Shown piece by piece: positions 16,720-23,282 of a DNA stretch of 34,079 bases (positions are counted from its first letter, which is position 1; each line of letters begins with the position of its first letter). Source of the stretch: an uncultured Lachnospiraceae bacterium (GTDB taxonomy: Bacteria > Bacillota > Clostridia > Lachnospirales > Lachnospiraceae); contig CACWRR010000048.1 of NCBI GenBank assembly GCA_902763335.1, positions 1 through 34,079 of the forward strand, written 5' to 3'. The notes beneath the pieces were generated by a model, which was not told where the DNA came from, searched no databases, and was given only the letters and a program-made list of their open reading frames with translations. The translations under genes were made by a program, and so were the position numbers.

Positions 16720-18165
16720 TTACACACAATATCCATGTTCTCTAAGTTTTCTGCCTGTTTCAATATAATGTGCCGCACTGTTTTCAAGATTTTTTATTTC
16801 GTCATCCGTAAGCTTACGCTTTACCTTCGCAGGGCTTCCCATAACAAGACTTCCATCCGGAATATTCTGGTGTTCAAGCACAAGACTTCCTGCCGCTATG
16901 AGACAGTTTTTTCCTATAACCGTACCGTTCATTATGGTTGCTCCCATTCCAATGAGGGTGTTATCTCCAACCCTGCAGCCATGTACTATCGCATTATGTC
17001 CTACCGTAACATTTTTGCCAAGTATGACCGGATCAACAAGTGACGTATGCAATGTGCAATTATCCTGTATATTTGTTCCGTCTCCCACCACAATCTTATT
17101 ATCATTGCCCCGAAGCACGGCATAAAACAATATTGTACAATTCTCGCCGACTGTCACATCGCCCATTATGGTTGATTCCTTTACTATGTTTGCCGATGGT
17201 GATATTTTAGCAGTTCCGGTTTCCTCCGGATATGAAAGGTTCCATGTCTTACGAAACTCGGTCATCATATTCATAACATCTGTTGTATAATCAAGATACA
17301 TGCAGTTCTCATCACCGTTAATGGCCTTTTCCATGTCGGAAAGTTCATAAGCAAGGGCATCTGCATTGTCCCCCGCCTTTATTATCTCTGTTTCACCGCT
17401 GTCGGTATATGTTATTTTTGCCTCCCACGCTCTGGGATATTCCATAATTTCAATGTAACCCTTTTCGCATGAGACCATTCCACGTTTAGGCTGTTTTGAA
17501 TGAAGCGACAGCATAACGGTTGCCATCTGTCCCTCTTTATTAGTCAGTAACATTCCCACCTGTTCGTCAACTCCGGTCGGTGCAAGTTTGACCTGTGACT
17601 GTATATTGTCAGGTTTTGACTCCATAAACCATCTGATAAAAGAAAGTGCATAAACTCCAATATCAAGCATTGCACCTCCGGCAAGATTACGATTAAAAAA
17701 GCGGTTATTCATATCGTATTCTTTAAAGCTTCCAAAATTCATTGTTATAAGATTTACTTTTCCAAGCTTTCCCGATGCTAGAATTTCTCTAAGTTTTGTA
17801 TAAACCGGCATATGATATATAGTCATTGCCTCTGCAATAACCACGCCTTTTTCTTCTGCCATCGAAACTATCTCACTTAATTCATCACTGTTAAGCGTAA
17901 TTGACTTTTCTATAAGAACATGCTTACCGTTTTCTATAGCCTTTTTTACAAAATTTACATGTGTATTATGCGGAGTTGTTATATAAATCACATCTACATC
18001 CGGGTCCGTAAACATTTCATTGTAATCCGAATAAACTTTTTTGATACCATATTTTTCGGTTCTGTTGCCGACTGCATAAATGTTTTTGCCGTTTTTCTTT
18101 AATGCGTTCGCCATCTCATTGGCGATAACACCTGTTCCGAGAACAGCCCAGTTAATGTTTTTCAT
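16720..18165 (-). CDS. fusion: Gfo/Idh/MocA oxidoreductase + gamma-carbonic-anhydrase-like hexapeptide domain
   Basis: The protein has 481 residues from the ATG at 18165, which follows AGGGAG at 7 bp. Residues 1 to about 315 are a Gfo/Idh/MocA oxidoreductase: Rossmann start NWAVLGTGVIANEMA, TTPHNTH, the EKS variant of the EKP motif (86-88), and AGGAMLDIGVYAL near residue 165. Residues about 318-481 form a left-handed beta-helix hexapeptide domain (PSANIVKES, TIMGDVTVGENCTI and so on) ending in the SPAKVKR segment typical of gamma-class carbonic anhydrase-like proteins. All three zinc-binding histidines have counterparts (H373, H390, H395). A fusion of a sugar-type dehydrogenase and a gamma-CA-like domain in one chain is uncommon; substrate unknown. 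It is not obviously co-regulated with its neighbours. Confidence 0.85.
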   Translation of the reverse strand: MKNINWAVLGTGVIANEMANALKKNGKNIYAVGNRTEKYGIKKVYSDYNEMFTDPDVDVIYITTPHNTHVNFVKKAIENGKHVLIEKSITLNSDELSEIVSMAEEKGVVIAEAMTIYHMPVYTKLREILASGKLGKVNLITMNFGSFKEYDMNNRFFNRNLAGGAMLDIGVYALSFIRWFMESKPDNIQSQVKLAPTGVDEQVGMLLTNKEGQMATVMLSLHSKQPKRGMVSCEKGYIEIMEYPRAWEAKITYTDSGETEIIKAGDNADALAYELSDMEKAINGDENCMYLDYTTDVMNMMTEFRKTWNLSYPEETGTAKISPSANIVKESTIMGDVTVGENCTILFYAVLRGNDNKIVVGDGTNIQDNCTLHTSLVDPVILGKNVTVGHNAIVHGCRVGDNTLIGMGATIMNGTVIGKNCLIAAGSLVLEHQNIPDGSLVMGSPAKVKRKLTDDEIKNLENSAAHYIETGRKLREHGYCV

Positions 18166-18215
18166 GATAATCTCCCTTCTGATGTATTGCAAAATCTCTG
18201 TTTATATAACCAACA

Positions 18216-18956
18216 CTAATTTTCAGTTGGTTTTTCTTCTCCCAAATACTTGAACGGTAAAAATAAATTCTTTAAATATTCTGATTTTGACCAATCAATC
18301 TTAGAAATAAAAGTACCAAATGATCTCATTGCATTTTGAGGATTTCGAATACTGAAAAATGTTCCAACTGTAGCCTTATTAGCTTTATTAACCTTACTTA
18401 ATTCCGGTACTAACCCAATTTTTAGATAATCAATAAAACGAACCACTTCATGAACTAAATCGCTTTCTTCCACAATATCACTAAGTGCATTAATTATCAC
18501 CTTTTCCAATGCACCACTTTCATTTGCCGGAATAATCATAAGATATGTATTAATATTCTTCGGTTGCCCAAATGAGCCTGTAATTCTATTATTAATCCAT
18601 TGGTCTGCCCTGACAGATATATTCTTAAATGAATTATTTATTATTCTTCCAATCTTAGCGTTTGAGTCCTCATCTCTGTCTGTAACAACCATTAATGTAG
18701 CTATTTCCTCCTCAATTATCATGTCATTAATATGATGTTGTTCAACAAAATGTGCAAATTTGCCATTTCCTCCAACTCCACACAAAATTAATTGATTTTC
18801 ATTTTTTGAAAGTGTTTCAATATGCTCATACTCATCAAGTGGTTTAATTTTATATCTATTATCTTTTTGGAATTTCCATCCATATACATTTTGCAAAAAG
18901 TAACTAATCAACTGTATATCTGACACGCCTTCTACAAGCATTATTTCTGTTATCAT
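18216..18956 (-). CDS. TOPRIM-domain protein, DUF3226/DUF4435-like (candidate defence effector)
   Basis: The protein has 246 residues. It starts with LVEGVSD, carrying the TOPRIM motif-1 Glu (E9), and continues to a strand ending in VVTDRDED with the DxD acidic pair (D93, D95). A PANESGALE segment typical of DUF3226-like proteins follows. TOPRIM folds bind Mg2+ and act as nucleases or topoisomerase-type active sites. Its ATG overlaps the ATPase stop codon (ATGA, 4 bp), so the two are translationally coupled. Paired AAA ATPase and TOPRIM genes occur in anti-phage systems such as PARIS (AriA-AriB) and in OLD nucleases, where the two parts are fused. The target cannot be read from sequence. Confidence 0.72.
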   Translation of the reverse strand: MITEIMLVEGVSDIQLISYFLQNVYGWKFQKDNRYKIKPLDEYEHIETLSKNENQLILCGVGGNGKFAHFVEQHHINDMIIEEEIATLMVVTDRDEDSNAKIGRIINNSFKNISVRADQWINNRITGSFGQPKNINTYLMIIPANESGALEKVIINALSDIVEESDLVHEVVRFIDYLKIGLVPELSKVNKANKATVGTFFSIRNPQNAMRSFGTFISKIDWSKSEYLKNLFLPFKYLGEEKPTEN

Positions 18957-20065
18957 AGGCGCACCTCGAATTCAAACACCTTTCTATTATCATATACATA
19001 TTTACCTGTAACATTTCTGGCAGCTATGTTACTGCCATTATCTGATTCAATCTTTTTTAATGTAATAACTCTTATAGGATCGTTATTATCAGTATCTTCA
19101 TAATCCCCATATCGTAATATAGCATCGATAGCTTCAATACTATGAGTTGCGATAAATAATTGAACATTTAATTTATTTGCCAATGCAAATATAACCGGAA
19201 ATAACGTATCATAATATTTTTTATGGAGTCCTGTTTCTATTTCATCAATCATTAATATAGAATCTGTAGCATCAAACAATTTATTAAGAATATATAATAT
19301 TTTTTTAATCCCATCACCATAAACAGAAAATGGCATATTTACACCGTTGTTTGTAATAATCGACTCCATATACGAGCCATCATCCGCTTTTGTATAGCAA
19401 ATATCTGCAATTGAATTATCAAATTGCCTCAAAATATCAATTGCAAGTTTCTTATATTCAGGATTATCCACAATATTCTTTAACAAATCAAAACGCAAAT
19501 GCCCAAATGAAGATATATAATTCAATTCTTTGCTTGATATACCAGGAAACCGAACTGTACGATCCATAGAAGTACAACTTATACTCCCTTTTTTTTGTAT
19601 ATCACCAATTTGGCTGAAAATATCTCCGTTAAACATTTTAGCAGTTTCAGGAATATAATCTAATATTTTTCCAACTGCAAAACCATAACTTCTTGATAAT
19701 CTTGCTTTCTGAACAGCTTCTTCCCCTGATACAGTCGTTTCATATCCTTTTACTTTAAATTTAATCGGTCCATTATTACTGTCTGCATGAATACTAAATT
19801 CCAGATTGTTTTTTTCTTCTATATTAAACATTTTTATAAACGATGTATAAAAACCCTTATCAGGATTGAGTAATGTTCTTTGATTAATAATACTTCTAAT
19901 GGCACTTAGGTGTGGTTTTGCAAACAATAGTTGTATTGCTTCCAAAAAAGTCGTTTTACCACTATTATTATCTCCTACTATTATATTTATACTTGACAAA
20001 TCCGAAATAGTAAGTTGCTGAATTCCTCTAAATTGACTTATATCAATTGATTTAATAAATGCCAT
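18953..20065 (-). CDS. AAA/OLD-type ATPase (partner of the TOPRIM protein)
   Basis: The protein has 370 residues in one ABC-like ATPase domain. It contains IDISQFRGIQ, Walker A GDNNSGKTT (31-39), a YGDGIKKIL signature-like segment (249-257), Walker B LMIDEIETGLH (D274, E275) and the H-loop ATHS (H308). This is the domain order of the AAA_15/AAA_21 ATPases in OLD, Gabija, PARIS and Septu-like systems. It begins 3 bp after the XRE regulator and overlaps the TOPRIM gene. I infer a sensing ATPase that controls the TOPRIM effector. The sequence is too short to be a complete OLD nuclease, which carries its own TOPRIM; here the functions are split. Confidence 0.82.
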   Translation of the reverse strand: MAFIKSIDISQFRGIQQLTISDLSSINIIVGDNNSGKTTFLEAIQLLFAKPHLSAIRSIINQRTLLNPDKGFYTSFIKMFNIEEKNNLEFSIHADSNNGPIKFKVKGYETTVSGEEAVQKARLSRSYGFAVGKILDYIPETAKMFNGDIFSQIGDIQKKGSISCTSMDRTVRFPGISSKELNYISSFGHLRFDLLKNIVDNPEYKKLAIDILRQFDNSIADICYTKADDGSYMESIITNNGVNMPFSVYGDGIKKILYILNKLFDATDSILMIDEIETGLHKKYYDTLFPVIFALANKLNVQLFIATHSIEAIDAILRYGDYEDTDNNDPIRVITLKKIESDNGSNIAARNVTGKYVYDNRKVFEFEVRL

Positions 20066-20067
20066 TA

Positions 20068-20394
20068 TTATTCATCTCCTTCAAGATTTTCAAAACATAT
20101 CACTAGTCTATTGTGTGTAGCTGATGCAATTTTTTGCAAAGTCTCAATTTTAGGAACAACCCTGCCATTTTGTATTTTGCTAATATTAGATTGTGACATT
20201 TTTGTAATTCTACATAAATCTTCCTGTGTTAAATCATTTTCATCAAGCACTCTTTGTATCTCGGCTGATACTTCATTAAGCACTTCATGTAAATTATCAC
20301 TTGAATTCTCTATATGGTTTTCTTCTGATTTTAAAGTCGGTTTTTTTAAATTATTTATTTGATCAAATATCAGGTCCATTTCTTTATTATTCAT
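20068..20394 (-). CDS. XRE-family helix-turn-helix regulator of the ATPase-TOPRIM module
   Basis: The protein has 108 residues from the ATG at 20394, preceded by AAAGGAGG at 8 bp. The C-terminal half is a classic XRE HTH (LTQEDLCRITKMSQSNISKIQNG followed by VPKIETLQKIA); the N-terminal half is acidic and probably helical. Two matching inverted repeats, TGTTA-N4-TAACA, flank its probable promoter 40 bp apart, which suggests autorepression. It resembles HigA-like antitoxins and the small regulators that head defence operons. It ends 3 bp before the ATPase start. Confidence 0.8.
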   Translation of the reverse strand: MNNKEMDLIFDQINNLKKPTLKSEENHIENSSDNLHEVLNEVSAEIQRVLDENDLTQEDLCRITKMSQSNISKIQNGRVVPKIETLQKIASATHNRLVICFENLEGDE

Positions 20395-20411
20395 AGCAAA
20401 GACCTCCTTTA

Positions 20412-20425
20412 TGTTAAGTATAACA
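20412..20425. promoter_or_regulatory. operator site 1 for the XRE regulator
   Basis: TGTTA-AGTA-TAACA perfect half-sites, overlapping the putative -10 region (TATACT on the minus strand) and lying just upstream of the ribosome site of the XRE gene. Confidence 0.6.
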
Positions 20426-20451
20426 TATTTTTTCAAAAAAATGCGTAAAAT

Positions 20452-20465
20452 TGTTATACGTAACA
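20452..20465. promoter_or_regulatory. operator site 2 for the XRE regulator
   Basis: TGTTA-TACG-TAACA, the same half-sites as site 1 with the centre exactly 40 bp away, close to four helical turns, so dimers would bind on the same face of the DNA. Confidence 0.6.
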
Positions 20466-20545
20466 TATTTTCTTCTTGATTTTAGGTACCGGCAGTTCGT
20501 CATACATTGCTTTTTTCTCCATAGACTTCAAACCCACGCAAGAAA

Positions 20546-20983
20546 TCAGCTGTTTTCCATGTAATCTAAATAATCAGTGCCAGCATAAACAACACTGCCG
20601 TTATTTATGTAAAATCCAATACTTTCACCCCATTCTCCCTCTCCTTCAACAGCATAAGCTATTTCATCATCTTTGCTCCCCATATCTACATACAATGCCT
20701 GAAACCAACAGTAATTTAATATGTCAAGCGGACTATCGAGTGCAGGCAACTCAAATTCTTCATCCAGTCCGCCTTCTTTAGCACACTCTATAATCTTTTT
20801 GCAAATCTCATTTACCACAGCTTCGGAAAGATTATTGAATGTCTCAACACATTTTTCGGCACATTCCACAAAATCAGCGACTTCACTGTTCGCATAAACA
20901 GACAATTCTTCACCATCTTCATTACAGAAAACTTTGCTGCTAAATTCTCCTTCTCCATCTTCCCTTTGTAACCAATGAATCAT
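20546..20983 (-). CDS. small acidic protein of unknown function (possibly DUF6985/DUF2004-like)
   Basis: The protein has 145 residues from the ATG at 20983, which follows AAGGAGG. It is acidic, with a beta-rich N-terminus (MIHWLQREDGEGEF) and a C-terminal segment (GSVVYAGTDYLDYMENS). A helical middle contains ECAEKCVETFNNLSEAVVNEI. No signal peptide, membrane segment or catalytic motif is seen. It faintly resembles the DUF6985/DUF2004 group of small cytosolic, sometimes immunity-type, proteins, but I do not recognise it with confidence. It has a strong promoter of its own and is not linked in operon fashion to its neighbours. Confidence 0.6.
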   Translation of the reverse strand: MIHWLQREDGEGEFSSKVFCNEDGEELSVYANSEVADFVECAEKCVETFNNLSEAVVNEICKKIIECAKEGGLDEEFELPALDSPLDILNYCWFQALYVDMGSKDDEIAYAVEGEGEWGESIGFYINNGSVVYAGTDYLDYMENS

Positions 20984-21014
20984 AAATTTATTCCTCCTTA
21001 TAAAACTTTTATAT

Positions 21015-21043
21015 ATTATAATAACTTTTATAAGGCACGTCAA
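21015..21043 (-). promoter_or_regulatory. sigma-70-type promoter for the small acidic protein
   Basis: TTGACG (21038-21043) and TATAAT (21015-21020) with a 17-bp spacer, ending 31 bp before the ATG at 20983. Confidence 0.75.
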
Positions 21044-21051
21044 TTAACTGA

Positions 21052-22239
21052 TTACTCATGTTTTATATTTTTCGTAAAGTCTCCATATAATGGTGACATA
21101 ATCCTTAAACGTTCTACTATTTTCTTAAGTTCATCCACAACATAATCTATATCTTCTAATGTAGTCTCTTCTGATAAAGATATACGAAGAGAACCATGAG
21201 CTATTTCATGCGGCAGTCCTATTGCTAAAAGTACATGACTGGGATCAAGAGAACCGGATGTGCACGCTGAGCCACTGGACGCGCATATTCCTAACTCATC
21301 TAATAAAATTAACATTGATTCACCTTCTATAAACCGAAAGCAAAAATTAGCATTTCCCGGAAGTCTGTCCGTCCTATGTCCATTTAATCTTGAGTATGGT
21401 ATTTCATTTAATACTCTCTCAATCAAATGTTCCCTTAGTTTTATTTCATAACTACTTACGTTTTTCATGTTGTGTCCTGCCAGTTCAGCCGCCATTCCAA
21501 ATCCAACAATCCCCGGAGTATTGTGTGTTCCGGCTCTCCTGCTTCTTTCCTGTGCACCACCATGAATAAATGACCCTATCTTTATGCCTGTTCTAATATA
21601 TAAAATGCCGATTCCTTTTGGCCCTCCAAGTTTATGTCCGCTTGCAGAAAGCATATCTATATTCATCTCATCCACATCAATCGGGATATGCCCATAAGCC
21701 TGAACAGCATCTGTATGAAACAAAATCCCATTTTCATGAGCAATTTTCCCGATTTCTGCCAACGGCTCAATTGTTCCTATCTCATTATTTGCTGCCATAA
21801 TTGAAATCAGAATTGTATCTTTTCTAATAGCAGACTTTAACTGTTCCAATTTTATTTTTCCATCCTCATCAACATCAAGATATGTAACCTCATAACCGTT
21901 TTTTTCAAGATATTCGCAGGTATGCAGGATTGCATGATGTTCTATTTTGCTTGTAATTATATGTTTACCTTTAGATTTGTAAGCATCTGCAGTTGCCTTA
22001 ATTGCCCAATTATCTGATTCACTGCCTCCGGCTGTGAAATAAATTTCTTCAGGTTTTGCTCCAATTAAACCTGCAGCCTGCCTTCTTGCTTTCTCTACCG
22101 CCTTTTTTCCTTCCTGTGCAAAACTGTATACAGCCGAAGGATTACTGAAATTAGTTCTAAAATATGGAAGCATTTCCTGTAACACTTCCTCTTTAACCTG
22201 CGTTGTTGCAGCATTATCCAAATATATTAATTTACTCAT
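21052..22239 (-). CDS. nifS: cysteine desulfurase, NifS/IscS type
   Basis: The protein has 395 residues from the ATG at 22239, about 10 bp after an AAGGAG site in the end of the Rrf2 gene. It shows the PLP aminotransferase-V fold: IYLDNAATT at the N-terminus, the SGHKLGGPKG lysine loop that holds PLP, and the ACTSGS loop with the catalytic cysteine. It removes sulfur from L-cysteine as a persulfide for Fe-S cluster assembly. The Rrf2 regulator directly precedes it, an arrangement known from isc operons, and the nitrogenase-like genes lie upstream in the same direction, so dedicated sulfur supply for the cluster-bearing proteins is likely. No IscU/NifU scaffold is in the window, so assembly probably uses proteins encoded elsewhere. 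Confidence 0.93.
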   Translation of the reverse strand: MSKLIYLDNAATTQVKEEVLQEMLPYFRTNFSNPSAVYSFAQEGKKAVEKARRQAAGLIGAKPEEIYFTAGGSESDNWAIKATADAYKSKGKHIITSKIEHHAILHTCEYLEKNGYEVTYLDVDEDGKIKLEQLKSAIRKDTILISIMAANNEIGTIEPLAEIGKIAHENGILFHTDAVQAYGHIPIDVDEMNIDMLSASGHKLGGPKGIGILYIRTGIKIGSFIHGGAQERSRRAGTHNTPGIVGFGMAAELAGHNMKNVSSYEIKLREHLIERVLNEIPYSRLNGHRTDRLPGNANFCFRFIEGESMLILLDELGICASSGSACTSGSLDPSHVLLAIGLPHEIAHGSLRISLSEETTLEDIDYVVDELKKIVERLRIMSPLYGDFTKNIKHE

Positions 22240-22244
22240 AATAA

Positions 22245-22673
22245 TCACGCTCCTTTTTTGTCATTTATTTTCCAATCAATAAGATCCTGCAGTGTCGTTT
22301 GCTCTAATACCTCATTTAATGCCAAATCCAACTTCTCCCAAAGCGGATAGCAAAAACATTTTTCTCTTCTTTCACATATTGGTCCATCCCTACGAACACA
22401 TTCTGAAGGAGCCAGATCACCTTCTAAACATTTAATAATTTCTCCAACAGTATAATCTTTCGGCTCTTTAATTAACTGATACCCGCCATTGTTGCCTCTG
22501 GTACTCCTTACCTTTCCGGCTTTTAACAAATACGAAACTATCTGTTCAAGATATTTTTCAGACAATTCTTCCTCCAGTGCAATCTTCTTTAATTTCATAT
22601 ATCCGCTGTCTTTGTGTAAAGACAGATTAACCATAAATTTCAATGCATTTTTACCTTTTGATGTTATGAGCAA
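22245..22673 (-). CDS. Rrf2/IscR-family Fe-S-responsive regulator
   Basis: The protein has 142 residues, starting at a TTG 8 bp after AGGAGG; the nearby ATG is in another frame and terminates at once. It begins with the Rrf2 winged helix (ITSKGKNALKFMVNL, YLEQIVSYLLKAG, TRGNNGGYQL) and carries a cluster of cysteines (C92, C100, C106, C108) spaced like the [2Fe-2S] ligands of IscR. It is immediately upstream of nifS with a ribosome site inside its last codons. I infer that it senses Fe-S or sulfur status and regulates nifS and possibly the nitrogenase-like operon. An alternative role as a CymR-like cysteine repressor is less likely because of the cysteine cluster. Confidence 0.85.
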   Translation of the reverse strand: MLITSKGKNALKFMVNLSLHKDSGYMKLKKIALEEELSEKYLEQIVSYLLKAGKVRSTRGNNGGYQLIKEPKDYTVGEIIKCLEGDLAPSECVRRDGPICERREKCFCYPLWEKLDLALNEVLEQTTLQDLIDWKINDKKGA

Positions 22674-22689
22674 ACCACATCCCTCCTTT

Positions 22690-22706
22690 CCTACTGGAAA
22701 AGTATG
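22690..22706. promoter_or_regulatory. possible Rrf2 operator
   Basis: Imperfect inverted repeat CCTACT-N5-AGTATG (one mismatch between half-sites) in the 58-bp gap between the NifX-like gene and the Rrf2 gene, just upstream of its ribosome site. This is a weak candidate for autoregulation. Confidence 0.3.
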
Positions 22707-22731
22707 ATTTATGTCTAAAAATAAAATTTAA

Positions 22732-23175
22732 CTATAACTCAACATTTTTCCGGCTGTTTAATCTTCGTTCATCAATCTTTGCATAATAATCAATTATTTT
22801 TTCCAGAATTTTATCTACATTTCCTTCTATATCAAATATAGAAACAGCTTTTCTTTCCAACTGTTTTTGTGCCTGAAATCCAACCTTTTTACAAACAACG
22901 CATCGACAATCACTGACTGCCTCAACTTTACTTATAACATCTGTAGCACCATTACAACCGTTTCCATTTCCACTACATCCCGATGAACCGCAGCCTTTTT
23001 CATAATTATCACAACTGTTTGTTTCTGCAGATGTCTCGTAATTATCAACATTCCTTATTTCTAATAACTTTCTTTTCTTATCATCCACTTCAAATATGAT
23101 AAATTTTTTAACTTCACCAAATTTTAAGTCTACATTTACTCCATCTGATGAACCTACAGCAATTTTATATAACAA
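22732..23175 (-). CDS. Cys-rich NifX-like cofactor-binding protein
   Basis: The protein has 147 residues, with a TTG start 6 bp after GGTGG. The N-terminus (MLYKIAVGSSDGVNVDLKFGEVKKFIIFEV) and the later GFQAQKQLERKAVSIF segment fit the Nitro_FeMo-Co domain (NifX, NafY and the NifB C-terminus), whose members carry Fe-S cofactor precursors. Between them is an unusual Gly/Ser/Asn/Cys insertion with the pattern C-x6-C-x3-C-x5-C, then further cysteines (C-R-C-x2-C). These could bind a metal cluster. It lies after the NifK-like gene beyond a hairpin and before the Rrf2-NifS pair, so it can be expressed with either group. Role inferred: carrier or assembly factor for the nitrogenase-like enzyme. Confidence 0.78.
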   Translation of the reverse strand: MLYKIAVGSSDGVNVDLKFGEVKKFIIFEVDDKKRKLLEIRNVDNYETSAETNSCDNYEKGCGSSGCSGNGNGCNGATDVISKVEAVSDCRCVVCKKVGFQAQKQLERKAVSIFDIEGNVDKILEKIIDYYAKIDERRLNSRKNVEL

Positions 23176-23247
23176 TTTTTACCACCTCATTCTACATTCT
23201 ATTAGAACAAAAATGCACACAATCTGCCCATTGTCCGCGTATACTAA

Positions 23248-23276
23248 AGGCAGGCGAAAATTTTACACGCCTGCCT
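23248..23276 (-). terminator. stable hairpin between the NifK-like and Cys-rich NifX-like genes
   Basis: AGGCAGGCG pairs with CGCCTGCCT as a 9-bp GC-rich stem with an 11-nt loop, 7 bp after the NifK-like stop. On the minus strand it is followed by only TTTAG, so it may be a partial terminator or a 3'-end stabiliser setting the ratio of structural genes to downstream genes. Confidence 0.5.
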
Positions 23277-23282
23277 ACACTT

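Noticed and set aside
16554-16787. Small minus-strand gene overlapping pfkA and the fusion gene
   Set aside because: It overlaps both coding regions and the pfkA promoter and has no recognisable features.
18216-20394. A true PARIS (AriA-AriB) system
   Set aside because: Only the ATPase plus TOPRIM architecture is shared. The ATPase is short, the TOPRIM resembles DUF3226 more than the AriB type, and the XRE gene is extra, so a named assignment is not supported without a search.
20466-20545. Possible gene remnant (frame containing MEKKAMYDELPVPKIKKK)
   Set aside because: A short open frame on the minus strand can be translated between the acidic orphan gene and the XRE operators, but there is no ribosome site and no recognisable family; too weak to annotate.
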